Assembly: GCA_016291135.1 (NCBI GenBank)
Contig: JAEFAE010000015.1
Coordinates: 1-54,658 of the forward strand
DNA length: 54,658 nt
Origin: Bacteroidales bacterium
GTDB lineage: Bacteria; Bacteroidota; Bacteroidia; Bacteroidales; F082
Direction of reading: 5' to 3'
A program made the translations under genes and the position numbers. How positions within the stretch are numbered: position 1 is the stretch's first letter; each line of letters starts with the position of its first letter. The notes under the pieces were generated by a model, which was not told the DNA's origin, searched no databases, and worked only from the letters and a program-made list of their open reading frames with translations. Shown here piece after piece: positions 43,532 to 51,745 of this stretch.

Positions 43532-45835
43532 ATGAAAAGAAGTTTCCTCATTCTCGCATTGCTTGCGGTGACCGCCTTTACGGCAGTCCGCGCACAACAA
43601 ACCAAACCCGACTGGATGCGTTGGCATTACCTCTCCGAAGAAGAGATGAACACCCCGGTCCGGGCCATCAACTTCACTGAAACTCCGCCTCCGACCGGCG
43701 AGCCGCGTTTCGTGGCCGAGTTCGAGCCCATGCAAGGGGTGATGATCCGCTATCCCCTGGGCATCCCGACCAACCTGGTGGCCCAGCTGTCGAACAACTG
43801 CATGGTGTATTGCATTGTCAGCAGCGGCTACCAAAACCAGGCCCAGAGCTCTTTCCAAAACGCAGGGGTCAACATGAGCAACGTGACCTTCGTCAATGCG
43901 CAATCCGACTCCTACTGGGTGCGCGACTACGGCCCATGGTACATCTTTGAGGACCGCCATCCGGCCATCGTCGACAACATCTACAACCGTCCCCGTCCCA
44001 ACGACGACAACATGTCGGGCGTGTTCGCCAACTATTGGAACATCCCCATGTACGGCATGAACCTGCAGCATACCGGTGGCAACATGATGGAAGACGGCCG
44101 CGGCCACGGCGTCAGCGATGACCTGATCGTTTCCGAAAACGGCAACAACGAAGAGAATGTCCGACAGAAGATGCAGCAATACCTGGGTATCGATCCCTAC
44201 CACATCACCATCGATCCGCAAGGCGACTACATCGCCCACGTCGATTGCTGGGGCAAGTACCTCGCTCCCGACAAGATCCTGATTGCCCAGCTGCCTCAAA
44301 GCAACCCGCGCTATCAATATTATGAACAAGTGGCTCAGTATTTCGCGACTACCAACTGCTGCTGGGGCTATCCTTATCACGTGTATCGCGTGCAAGAACC
44401 CGGCGGCTACACCATCGCTCCCTATACCAACAGCCTGATCCTCAACAAGACCGTGTATGTGCCCCTGGGCGACAACAACAACTACAACAACCAGGCCTTG
44501 GCCGTCTATCAGCAAGCCATGCCCGGCTATGAGATCGTAGGGGTGCCCTACAACTCCTACTATGGAGGCTGGGAAAACACCGATGCCCTGCACTGTCGCA
44601 CCCGTGGCGTGATGGACTTCAACATGCTCTTTGTCGATCACAGAGCGGTGTGGCACGGCATGCCGGATTGGCAGCCTTCCTATCAGGTGGTCAGCAAGTT
44701 CATCGCCTACAGTGGGCAAGAGCTGAAACAGGATTCCCTTCTTGTTTACTATCAAATCAATAGTAGCGAGTACCAAGTGGCCCACATGACGGCTACCGGC
44801 AATCCGGACGAATATGCGGGAACCATCACCGGCTACGCCTCAGGCGACACCATCCGTTATTATGTGTTTGGTGCCGACGAATCGGGCCACCGCTACACCC
44901 AGCCCGTCTTTGCCGAACTCGATCCTCACGAATTCATCGTGGGTCCTCACGCTCCCTCAGGCGAACTGGTGATTGCACCGGATACCTTGTGGTACACCGC
45001 CATGGGACAGGAAAGATCCTTCCTCCTGACCAACGAGACCGATGCGTTGGTGCGCGTCAACGAAATCAACCCCGAAGACGGCTCAGCGCTGAACCTCATG
45101 GAGCCCGACGTACCGTTCGACATCCAACCCGGTGCGTCTGTCGAAGTCACCGTTTCGCTCCAAACCCCGCCCATGAAAGACGACTACCACGCCTACAAGA
45201 TTCAAATAACCACCACCTTGGGCCAGTACCAAGTGACCGCCATGGTGAAAAACGAAGCCTACGACATGGGCTTGTATATCCCTGGCGCTCCCGTCGTTGA
45301 AATGACGGTCGACGAGCCTCAGGCCGAGTGCTGTGTGGTCAACGGCAACTACGGCACCGACACGCCTATTGAAATCACGGATATCTATGAGGTCGAGAAT
45401 CCTTGGGGTAATGCCTATCTGACGATTACCATGGATTACGGGTTGCCTTATACATTGGATGCGGGATCGTCTTGTTGCTTCCGTCTGAATCCGAATGTTG
45501 TGGAAGCCAAAGGCCAGGTGACTACCTTTGTTTTCGTGGAATCGAGCGACAGAAGGGTGGAATTCATGGTCTCCATCGACGAAGACCTGCTGACTACGGT
45601 CACAGAGGTTTCCGGAGAGACTAAGCTCTACCCCAACCCGACCGCCGGCGAATTCACCGTGGAAGGCGCGAACATGGCCAAGGTGGAGGTCTACAACCTC
45701 GTGGGCCAGAAGGTATATCAGGCCGAAGGTGCGGTGGTCACCATCGATGCCACCCGTTGGAACAAGGGCATCTATCTGGTGAACATCATCAACCAAAACG
45801 GTGCCGTTGAGACCAAAAAACTGGTGGTGAAATAA
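43532..45835 (+). CDS. Secreted peptidylarginine-deiminase-like enzyme (PAD_porph family) with T9SS sorting domain
   Basis: A 767-residue protein with signal peptide 1-22 (LILALLAVTAFTAVRAQ). Residues 57-390 are a guanidino-group-modifying (pentein) domain of the PAD_porph type: WVRDYGPWYIF (Asp132), AHVDCWGKYL (His236, Asp238) and WENTDALHCRTRGVMD (Cys355). Spacing and motifs follow P. gingivalis PPAD, which converts C-terminal arginine of peptides to citrulline; agmatine deiminases have instead a 'GGGNIHC' cysteine loop. Ig-like segments (400-480 and 480-690) follow, then a T9SS sorting tail (LYPNPTAGEFTVEG...NKGIYLVNI...KKLVVK). The order enzyme-Ig-CTD is the same as in PPAD. Start ATG 43532 chosen for the signal peptide. 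Single-gene transcript. Confidence 0.88.
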   Translation: MKRSFLILALLAVTAFTAVRAQQTKPDWMRWHYLSEEEMNTPVRAINFTETPPPTGEPRFVAEFEPMQGVMIRYPLGIPTNLVAQLSNNCMVYCIVSSGYQNQAQSSFQNAGVNMSNVTFVNAQSDSYWVRDYGPWYIFEDRHPAIVDNIYNRPRPNDDNMSGVFANYWNIPMYGMNLQHTGGNMMEDGRGHGVSDDLIVSENGNNEENVRQKMQQYLGIDPYHITIDPQGDYIAHVDCWGKYLAPDKILIAQLPQSNPRYQYYEQVAQYFATTNCCWGYPYHVYRVQEPGGYTIAPYTNSLILNKTVYVPLGDNNNYNNQALAVYQQAMPGYEIVGVPYNSYYGGWENTDALHCRTRGVMDFNMLFVDHRAVWHGMPDWQPSYQVVSKFIAYSGQELKQDSLLVYYQINSSEYQVAHMTATGNPDEYAGTITGYASGDTIRYYVFGADESGHRYTQPVFAELDPHEFIVGPHAPSGELVIAPDTLWYTAMGQERSFLLTNETDALVRVNEINPEDGSALNLMEPDVPFDIQPGASVEVTVSLQTPPMKDDYHAYKIQITTTLGQYQVTAMVKNEAYDMGLYIPGAPVVEMTVDEPQAECCVVNGNYGTDTPIEITDIYEVENPWGNAYLTITMDYGLPYTLDAGSSCCFRLNPNVVEAKGQVTTFVFVESSDRRVEFMVSIDEDLLTTVTEVSGETKLYPNPTAGEFTVEGANMAKVEVYNLVGQKVYQAEGAVVTIDATRWNKGIYLVNIINQNGAVETKKLVVK

Positions 45836-45877
45836 GTTTCCCCACCCTTACGGGGGCCCTCAGCCCAATAAAAACCA

Positions 45878-45917
45878 AAGAATCCCTGGACACGTTTCAG
45901 GGATTCTTGTTGTTTTT
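45878..45917 (+). terminator. Intrinsic terminator after the deiminase gene
   Basis: A perfect 11-bp stem AAGAATCCCTG / CAGGGATTCTT (45878-45888, 45898-45908), followed by GTTGTTTTT. Forty-two bases past the stop codon. Confidence 0.85.
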
Positions 45918-45949
45918 GCACATCCATCGATAAAAACGATGGATTCCGA

Positions 45950-46114
45950 TCAAACGTCGAATTTGAACTCGGCGTCGAACCAGCCAGTGTCTTCTTTCAA
46001 TAAATCGTATTCTTCACCGGTGAGATGATCTACGACGTGTACGGTGCCTTTGATGTCGTCGTAGGTAAATGTGAACTGCGAATTGGGATTCGCGTCTTCT
46101 AAAGGAACGTCCAT
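45950..46114 (-). CDS. Small acidic 54-residue protein
   Basis: The minus-strand frame from ATG 46114 to TGA 45952-45950 encodes 54 residues, MDVPLEDANPNSQF... with TYDDIKGTVHVVDHLTGEEY and ending GWFDAEFKFDV. It is strongly acidic, without signal peptide or membrane segment. Support comes from a perfect -7 box (TATCTTTG, 46141-46148) 26 bases upstream. No family is recognised; nothing else explains the 150-base space between the deiminase terminator and the gene at 46163. Confidence 0.55.
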   Translation of the reverse strand: MDVPLEDANPNSQFTFTYDDIKGTVHVVDHLTGEEYDLLKEDTGWFDAEFKFDV

Positions 46115-46140
46115 TTTAGTTGTTACTACTGATGAGGGTG

Positions 46141-46148
46141 CAAAGATA
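46141..46148 (-). promoter_or_regulatory. -7 box (TATCTTTG, minus strand) of the 54-residue protein gene
   Basis: TATCTTTG on the minus strand, 26 bases before ATG 46114 and just after the stop codon of the upstream gene at 46163. Confidence 0.6.
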
Positions 46149-46162
46149 AGAATATTTCTGGA

Positions 46163-46858
46163 TCACAAGCGGTTTCCATACACAATCTTTGCGAATTTGT
46201 TTCTGGAACGCCCCTGCCGGGTAAACATGTTTTTTGCCTTGTGGCCCACCTGGGTCAGATACGACAAGGCGGCCACGAAACCGGTTTCGTCGTGTTCGGT
46301 GATGCGTCCGTACTTGTCTTTCTTGTCGGCAAAGATGATGATGTTGTCGAGATACCAGTTTTTGACGCAAGAGCCGTCGCCGGAATAGAAAAAGCAGAAA
46401 TGGTTGCTCTTGTTGCTCCAAGGCTCCAGGTCGAAAGTCAACAGATACCGGCTTTGCAGGATGCTTTCGGTGATGGTGTCGGTCCATATGCTCTCCCAAT
46501 GCTCGTTGTCTTGCGAGATGCCGATGCCGATCACCCCTTTGTGTGAATTGTCATACGCCTCTACACAATGATTGAACTGGACCATGATGTAATCATATCG
46601 GTCCAGTTCAACCCGTGGCGAGGTAAGCATGGTGGTGCCGTTGAAGTTGTAGTCGGGCACCATCTGCATCTCGTGTGCCTTGTTGCCTGCGTTGGCGCTG
46701 TTGGAGAGGTACCATACCACCCACCCGTCGCCTGAGACGTCCCATCCTTCTTCAAGCCAGGGACTGTAGAAACCCTCGCAGAGGACCACGTCGCCTGTTT
46801 GGGCTGTCACAGGCAGGGCAAAAAGCACAAAGAACAAGAAGGGGAACAGTCGGTTCAC
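46163..46858 (-). CDS. Secreted carbohydrate-binding-like (choice-of-anchor/MAM-type) protein
   Basis: A 231-residue protein with signal peptide 1-19 (LFPFLFFVLFALPVTAQ). Residues 25-175 look like a jelly-roll of the 'cleaved adhesin / choice-of-anchor J' kind: GWDVSGDGWVVWYLSN, TTMLTSPRVELDRYDYIMVQ, GVIGIGISQDNEHWESIWTD, NHFCFFYSGDGSCVKNWYLD, NIIIFAD. The last 50 residues are basic and not part of that fold (TQVGHKAKNMFTRQGRSRNK). No T9SS tail is present. It begins 17 bases after the repeat-rich gene at 46876, so both are probably one transcript. Role: likely binding or adhesion, inferred from fold only. Confidence 0.65.
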   Translation of the reverse strand: MNRLFPFLFFVLFALPVTAQTGDVVLCEGFYSPWLEEGWDVSGDGWVVWYLSNSANAGNKAHEMQMVPDYNFNGTTMLTSPRVELDRYDYIMVQFNHCVEAYDNSHKGVIGIGISQDNEHWESIWTDTITESILQSRYLLTFDLEPWSNKSNHFCFFYSGDGSCVKNWYLDNIIIFADKKDKYGRITEHDETGFVAALSYLTQVGHKAKNMFTRQGRSRNKFAKIVYGNRL

Positions 46859-46875
46859 CTTTTTGGTTCAGGCTT

Positions 46876-47550
46876 TCAGCCTTTCTGGTAAACGACGGCG
46901 AGCTTGTTTTTTGCTTCTCTGTAACGGTGAAGCTGGGTTCTGTTCAGCTCATCTTTGGCCTTTTCGATCTTGCTACCCATCGCTTCCACTTCATTCAGCT
47001 TGTTGTTAAATTCTTCAAGGGCCTTTTCGAGGGCCTTCTGTTCTTTTTCAACTTTGGTAGCCTTGAAAAGCGTAATGCACTGATCGACAGCTATTTCATA
47101 ATTCTTGAGCTCCATATCCCAGTCAACTTTAATTTCCTCGCTCTCCTTCTTAATAATGTGAGATACGGGATATTCATTGGCTTCCTTCAGCGAGGTCTTG
47201 GTCTTGGCCTCGGCTTCCTTGGCTTCTTTCAGCGTGGTCTTGGCCTCGGCTTCCTTGGCTTCTTTCAGCGTGGTCTTGACTTCGGCTTCCTTCAGCGTGG
47301 TCTTAACTTCGGCTTCCTTGGCTTCCTTCAGCGTGGTCTTGACTTCGGCTTCTTTCAGCGTGGTCTTGGCATCGATTTCCTTGGTTTCTTTCAACGTGGT
47401 CTTGGCGTCGATTTCCTTGGTGGTGTTGACGACGGCTTTCTTGTCATTGGTTTTGTCACCCTTTACAATCGGGGTTGGTTGTTGGGCATTGGCGACAGAA
47501 AAAGCTCCAAAAATAAAAGCAGCAATTGCAAGGGTAATAAGTTTCTTCAT
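46876..47550 (-). CDS. Secreted repeat-rich helical protein (KTTLKEA repeats)
   Basis: A 224-residue protein with signal peptide 1-22 (LITLAIAAFIFGAFSVANAQ). Residues about 42-124 are tandem units of the form KTTLKEA(KEAE), alternating 7- and 11-residue phases, which would make a charged helix or coiled coil. Residues 130-224 are another helical region (VEKEQKALEKALEEFNNKLN, KIEKAKDELNRTQLHRYREA). The mixture of Lys and Glu without Cys or hydrophobic core suggests an extended periplasmic or surface rod. ATG 47550 opens the signal peptide. No family recognised; the coding repeat (47180-47426) may vary in number between strains. Confidence 0.72.
   Translation of the reverse strand: MKKLITLAIAAFIFGAFSVANAQQPTPIVKGDKTNDKKAVVNTTKEIDAKTTLKETKEIDAKTTLKEAEVKTTLKEAKEAEVKTTLKEAEVKTTLKEAKEAEAKTTLKEAKEAEAKTKTSLKEANEYPVSHIIKKESEEIKVDWDMELKNYEIAVDQCITLFKATKVEKEQKALEKALEEFNNKLNEVEAMGSKIEKAKDELNRTQLHRYREAKNKLAVVYQKG
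47180..47426 (-). repeat. In-frame tandem repeats coding for KTTLKEA units
   Basis: About eight imperfect units of 21 or 33 bases share CTTTCAGCGTGGTCTTG (plus-strand view). Near-identical DNA between units (not only protein) indicates recent expansion by slippage or recombination. It is translated within the gene at 46876-47550. Confidence 0.85.
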
Positions 47551-47633
47551 AATAGTAACCCTGATTTGTGTCGGGCGCAACTTTTAATAGGCCTACTCGT
47601 AAAGCTTTTCGGCTTCCGCTGGTTTATGAATTG

Positions 47634-47641
47634 CAAACTTA
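47634..47641 (-). promoter_or_regulatory. -7 box (TAAGTTTG, minus strand) of the repeat-rich gene
   Basis: TAAGTTTG on the minus strand fits TAnnTTTG, 84 bases before ATG 47550; divergent partner at 47653. Confidence 0.4.
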
Positions 47642-47652
47642 CAAAAAAATTT

Positions 47653-47660
47653 TACCTTTG
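47653..47660 (+). promoter_or_regulatory. -7 box (TACCTTTG) of the TlpA-family gene
   Basis: TACCTTTG fits TAnnTTTG and lies 23 bases before ATG 47683. Confidence 0.55.
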
Positions 47661-47682
47661 CAATATCAAATACCGGACCATT

Positions 47683-48723
47683 ATGAAAAAAACGATCTTC
47701 TTTTTTTTGGCGGCGATGCTGACGATAGCAGCCTGCACGCCCAAGCAACCTCACTTCAACATCAACGTGAACCTGGCCAACGCCGACGGAAAAACCGTTT
47801 ATTTGCAGAAAGCCGGACAGACCTTGGATTCCGCTGTCATCCAGAACTGGGACGCCGTATTCAGCACTCCCATCGTCAACGACGACGAGATGTATGCCAT
47901 CATGCTCGATGGTTGGCGCCGTCCCTTCTCCTTCTTTACAGACCATAAGGACCTGACTGTGGAAGGCGACTTCCAGAATCCCAGTATCATCACCGTCAAA
48001 GGCTCGGAGACCCAAGACCGGCTCGAGGCTTTCAACAAGAGCTACAACGATATGGAAGCCAAGCTCGAGGCTGACAGCACCATCGACCCCGCCGATGGGG
48101 AGGAGATGCTGAAGATGCATTGCTTCGACTATGTGTGGGAGCATCCCACCGACCCCGTGGCGCATTATGTGCTGTATCGCTACAAATGGGCTTTTGGCCC
48201 ATGCGAGATGCGCACCATGATCGACAACATCCGCCACGCCGACAGCATCCTTACTTCCAGCAACCTGACCCTGGCCGAGGAGTATGTGGAGAAGCTGGAG
48301 CGCGTGCAGGCCGGACAGCCCATCATCGACTTCACCCAGAACGATCCCGATGGCAACCCCGTGACCCTGAGCACCTTGGCCGAGGGCAAGCTGCTGCTGG
48401 TGGATTTCTGGGCTTCGTGGTGCCCCGACTGCCGCAAGGCCAACCCCGACGTGGTGGCGGCCTACCAAAAGTATCATGACAAGGGCTTCGACGTGCTCGG
48501 CGTGTCGTTCGACACCAACCGCGACGCCTGGCTCGCCGCCATCGAGAAAGACGGTCTCACCTGGACCCAGGTCTCCGACCTGCAAGGCTGGGGCAATGCC
48601 GCCGGCGCCCTCTATTCCATCGCCTTCATCCCGCAGAACGCCCTCATTAAGGACGGCATGATCGTCGCCCGCAACCTCGAAGGCGAGGCGCTGATGCAGG
48701 AGATTGAGGCGCAGATGAAATAA
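47683..48723 (+). CDS. TlpA-family thiol-disulfide oxidoreductase lipoprotein (DUF4369-like N-terminus)
   Basis: A 346-residue lipoprotein with lipobox TIAAC (Cys18). Residues 24-105 are a DUF4369-type beta domain (HFNINVNLANADGKTVYLQK), common in front of TlpA domains in Bacteroidota. Residues 210-346 are a thioredoxin fold with DFWASWCPDCRKANP (active-site CPDC at 247-250), the cis-Pro region SIAFIPQNALIKDG and KDG...VARNLEG. It acts as a membrane-anchored disulfide reductase or oxidase in the envelope. ATG 47683 is chosen by the lipobox and the -7 box; the long frame upstream is not coding. Bases 48724-48874 after it show no gene. Confidence 0.9.
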   Translation: MKKTIFFFLAAMLTIAACTPKQPHFNINVNLANADGKTVYLQKAGQTLDSAVIQNWDAVFSTPIVNDDEMYAIMLDGWRRPFSFFTDHKDLTVEGDFQNPSIITVKGSETQDRLEAFNKSYNDMEAKLEADSTIDPADGEEMLKMHCFDYVWEHPTDPVAHYVLYRYKWAFGPCEMRTMIDNIRHADSILTSSNLTLAEEYVEKLERVQAGQPIIDFTQNDPDGNPVTLSTLAEGKLLLVDFWASWCPDCRKANPDVVAAYQKYHDKGFDVLGVSFDTNRDAWLAAIEKDGLTWTQVSDLQGWGNAAGALYSIAFIPQNALIKDGMIVARNLEGEALMQEIEAQMK

Positions 48724-48874
48724 GATTCGCAGCATGAAATAGGGTGCATGGATCGGTTTTGTTGTTGCAGGGCAGGAAGGACCAAGGACAGGTCGCCCCT
48801 CGCCACCGTCAGCCCACAATTGCTTTAGTCGGTAATAACCGGCCGTTTTTTCTTCTTGTTTTGTTGAAAATGTT

Positions 48875-48882
48875 TATCTTTG
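48875..48882 (+). promoter_or_regulatory. -7 box (TATCTTTG) of the DHS-like/ureohydrolase-like genes
   Basis: TATCTTTG lies 34 bases before ATG 48917, probable start of a transcript that could run through ruvC and mscS because the gaps are 17, 8 and 5 bases. Confidence 0.6.
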
Positions 48883-48916
48883 CACCTTTAAGGTAATCAT
48901 TTAAACAATCAATAAC

Positions 48917-49954
48917 ATGGAGAAAAAAGACCTTCTGAAAGACGTTGTCGAACATATCGACATCAAAAAGTACGATTCAACCGAACTTATCAACGCCATG
49001 CGCAAGATGTCGTTCACCTCGCGTGACACGGCCCGCGCCGCCGACATCCTCTGCCAGATGATTGCAGAGAAGGACTGCACCAACATCCTCACCATCGCCG
49101 GATCGACCTCCGCCGCAGGATGCATGCAGGTGTATGTGGAGATGGTTCGCAACAAAATGGTGGACGCCGTCGTGAGCACCGGTGCCTCCATCATCGACAT
49201 GGACCTCTTCGAAGCCCTCGGCTACAAACACTACATCGGCACCAAGGAGAACGTCATCCCCGACACCAAGCTGCGTGAACTCTACATCGACCGTATCTAC
49301 GACACCTTCATCGACGAAGAAGAACTGCAGGCCTGCGACCAAGCCACCTGCGACGTGGCCGACACCCTCGAATGCCGTCCCTACAGCAGCCGCGAGTTCC
49401 TCTATGAGGTGGGCAAATGGCTCGCCAACGGCCACGGCGTGAAGAAAGAAAGTCTCATCCAGACCTGCTACGAGTGCGGCGTGCCGATCTTCTGCCCCGC
49501 CTTCAGCGACAGCTCCGCGGGCTTCGGCATCGGCAAGCACCAGTGGCTCCGCAAGAAAGCCGGCAAGCCCTACGTGAGCATCGACTCGGTGGCCGACTTC
49601 CTCGAACTCACCGAGATCAAGATGAACAGCCCGCAGTCAGGCCTCTTCATGGTCGGCGGCGGCACGCCCAAGAACTTCGCTCAAGACACCGTGGTGTGTG
49701 CCGAGATCCTTGGCGTCGAAGTGCCCATGCACAAATATGCCATCCAGATCACCGTGGCCGATGTCCGCGACGGCGCCTGCTCTTCTTCGACCCTGCTCGA
49801 AGCGGGCTCGTGGGGCAAGGTGAGCGAGGAACTCCAACAGATGGTCTATGCCGAAGGCACCACCGTCATCCCCGCCATCGTCAGCTACGCCTACCACAAC
49901 GCTCCCTGGCAAGAACGTGAATACAAGAACTGGCAGAAACTCTATCAGAAGTAA
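48917..49954 (+). CDS. Deoxyhypusine-synthase-like protein
   Basis: A 345-residue cytosolic protein of the DHS family (PF01916), full length. Visible motifs are the NAD-binding ILTIAGSTSAAGC (57-69) and VDAVVSTGASIIDMD (82-96), the central ECGVPIFCPAFSDSSAGFGI (186-205), FMVGGGTPKNFAQD (244-257) and the catalytic-lysine motif EAGSWGKVSEE (Lys301, matching the SWGK lysine of eukaryotic enzymes). True DHS modifies eIF5A, which bacteria lack; bacterial homologues are known or proposed to make homospermidine or related polyamines. The neighbour is a ureohydrolase-fold gene, so a polyamine role is reasonable, though inferred. Confidence 0.88.
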   Translation: MEKKDLLKDVVEHIDIKKYDSTELINAMRKMSFTSRDTARAADILCQMIAEKDCTNILTIAGSTSAAGCMQVYVEMVRNKMVDAVVSTGASIIDMDLFEALGYKHYIGTKENVIPDTKLRELYIDRIYDTFIDEEELQACDQATCDVADTLECRPYSSREFLYEVGKWLANGHGVKKESLIQTCYECGVPIFCPAFSDSSAGFGIGKHQWLRKKAGKPYVSIDSVADFLELTEIKMNSPQSGLFMVGGGTPKNFAQDTVVCAEILGVEVPMHKYAIQITVADVRDGACSSSTLLEAGSWGKVSEELQQMVYAEGTTVIPAIVSYAYHNAPWQEREYKNWQKLYQK

Positions 49955-49971
49955 GAATCCCCCTGTCATCT

Positions 49972-51147
49972 ATGGATATCAGCATGTTCTTGGAGCCGGT
50001 GCCGGAGAAGTGCTTCACCACCAACACCCGTCCGGGAAAGAAAACCTTCGGGGAAACCGTCGCCGTGTTTCGCGACGAGGACGAATTCCCCGAACTGGAT
50101 GGCTGCCAGCTGGCGCTGGTCGGCATCAAGGAGGAACGCGGCGCCGTCGACAACCACGGCTGTGCCGATGGCGCCGACCATGTCCGCAAGGCCTTCTACC
50201 AGCTCTTCAACCACTGGGATGAACTCCGCATCGTCGATCTTGGAAACGTCAGGACCGGACAGGAGATCAGCGACACGTATTACGCGCTCAACCAGGTCCT
50301 TACCGAGCTGATGAAACGTCATATCCTGCCGATCCTCTTCGGAGGGAGTCAGGATATGACGTATCCCATGTATCAGGTGTATGAACCCACCGGCAAGCTG
50401 ATCAACATCGCCACGGTCGATCCGCTGTTCGACCTCGGCAACGACAACGAAGGGCTGAACGCCCATTCCTACCTCAGCCACATCATCTTGCACCAGCCGA
50501 ACTTCCTGTTCAACTTCACCAACATCGGCTACCAGTCGTATTATGTCGACAACGAGAGCATCGAACTGATGAAGCAGCTGCTGTTCGATACCTACCGGCT
50601 GGGCCATCTCAAGCAAAACATCGAACTGACCGAGCCGCTGATCCGCAACGCCAACATCCTGAGTTTCGACATGAGTGCCATCCGGGCTGCCGACGCCCCT
50701 GGCGTGAAGAATGCCTCGCCCAACGGATTCAACGGCGAAGAAGCCTGTCGGATGACCCGCTATGCCGGACTCAACTTCAAGCTCTCGTCGATCGGGTTTT
50801 TCGAATACAACCCCCATTACGACATCAACGCGCGCACGGCCAACCTGATGGCCGAGATGATCTGGTATTTCATCGAGGGCTACAGCAACCGGCAGGACGA
50901 CCTCCCGACCTTGGACAGTACCGACTTCAAGCGCTACAACGTCCAGATTGGCGAAGGGGAGGAGAACGTCATTTTCCTCTGCCACAAGATCACGGGAAAA
51001 TGGTGGATCGACATGTCGTTCATGCATGCCGACGACCCGCGCTACGAGCGCCATCACTTCATTCCCTGCTCCAAGGAAGACTACGACCAGGCCATGCGCA
51101 ACGAGTTGCCCGACAAGTGGTGGCAGTTCTACCAGAAACTGATGTAA
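49972..51147 (+). CDS. Arginase/ureohydrolase-fold protein with altered metal site
   Basis: A 391-residue cytosolic protein. The ureohydrolase layout is clear but the Mn ligands are changed: GGDHS becomes GGSQD (124-128), the DAHxD loop becomes VDPLFD (149-154), and the SxDxDxxDP loop becomes SFDMSAIRAADAP (231-243). By this alignment His101, His126 and Asp234 of arginase are replaced by Gln, Leu and Ser, while other acids remain. The N-terminal 110 residues and a C-terminal extension with a RHHFIPCSKEDY stretch are extra. Similar divergent members are often labelled formimidoylglutamase or arginase in Bacteroidota. It starts 17 bases after the DHS-like gene. A standard binuclear-manganese hydrolase seems unlikely. 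Confidence 0.78.
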   Translation: MDISMFLEPVPEKCFTTNTRPGKKTFGETVAVFRDEDEFPELDGCQLALVGIKEERGAVDNHGCADGADHVRKAFYQLFNHWDELRIVDLGNVRTGQEISDTYYALNQVLTELMKRHILPILFGGSQDMTYPMYQVYEPTGKLINIATVDPLFDLGNDNEGLNAHSYLSHIILHQPNFLFNFTNIGYQSYYVDNESIELMKQLLFDTYRLGHLKQNIELTEPLIRNANILSFDMSAIRAADAPGVKNASPNGFNGEEACRMTRYAGLNFKLSSIGFFEYNPHYDINARTANLMAEMIWYFIEGYSNRQDDLPTLDSTDFKRYNVQIGEGEENVIFLCHKITGKWWIDMSFMHADDPRYERHHFIPCSKEDYDQAMRNELPDKWWQFYQKLM

Positions 51148-51155
51148 GCGGCCGT

Positions 51156-51740
51156 ATGGAAGCAGAAAAGATCATCCTAGGCATTGACCCGGGTACCCTG
51201 GTGATGGGTTTCGGGCTCATCCGTCAGCAGGGCAAGCAGATGGAGCTGATGTGCATGGATGTCATCAAGCTGAACAAACTGGAGAACCAGGCGCTGAAGC
51301 TGAAGATGATCTTCGAGAAGCTGCTGGGACTGATCGACGAGTACCATCCCGACGAGCTGGCCATCGAGGCGCCTTTCTTCGGTAAGAACGTGCAGTCGAT
51401 GCTGAAGCTGGGCCGGGCGCAGGGCGTAGCGATGGCTGCGGCCCTGTATCGCGACATCCCCATCTTCGAATACGCCCCCCGTACCATCAAGCAGACCATC
51501 ACCGGCAACGGCAGCGCCTCCAAGGAGCAGGTTTCCAAGATGCTGCAGGCCATGTTGCGTTTTGGCGAGATGCCCAAATACTTCGACGCCACCGACGCCT
51601 TGGCGGCGGCGGTGTGCCACTGCATCGACCGGGGCAAGGACGTCAACTACACCAAACCCAAAAAGAAAAGGAGCTCCTCGTCTTCGGACTGGTCGAAGTT
51701 TGTTCTGGAGCACCCCGACCGGATCACCAAAAAACCGTAA
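51156..51740 (+). CDS. ruvC: Holliday junction endodeoxyribonuclease RuvC
   Basis: A 194-residue resolvase that cuts four-way junctions with RuvAB. Catalytic residues: Asp11 in ILGIDPGT, Glu71 in LAIEAPFFGKN, and Asp144/Asp147 with His155 in FDATDALAAAVCH. The last 35 residues are a basic, Ser-rich tail (KPKKKRSSSSSDW) longer than in E. coli RuvC. ATG 51156 is eight bases after the preceding stop. Full-length for Bacteroidota. Confidence 0.95.
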   Translation: MEAEKIILGIDPGTLVMGFGLIRQQGKQMELMCMDVIKLNKLENQALKLKMIFEKLLGLIDEYHPDELAIEAPFFGKNVQSMLKLGRAQGVAMAAALYRDIPIFEYAPRTIKQTITGNGSASKEQVSKMLQAMLRFGEMPKYFDATDALAAAVCHCIDRGKDVNYTKPKKKRSSSSSDWSKFVLEHPDRITKKP

Positions 51741-51745
51741 ATGCC

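Noticed and set aside
40664..44785. Long minus-strand frames opposite mutB and the deiminase gene
   Set aside because: Sense genes are certain; no promoter or family support for the antisense frames.
47180..47426. Possible CRISPR array (regular repeats)
   Set aside because: Units touch each other without unique spacers and are in-frame coding repeats of a secreted protein.
46675..47682. In-frame upstream extension of the TlpA-family protein
   Set aside because: It reads antisense through two other genes with Phe/Leu/Gly low-complexity sequence. The lipobox and the -7 box at 47653 fix the start at 47683.
48724..48874. Possible structured RNA in the gap after the TlpA-family gene
   Set aside because: Some GC-rich segments and a weak CGGT/ACCG hairpin before a T run exist, but no known RNA signature or convincing long stem was found.
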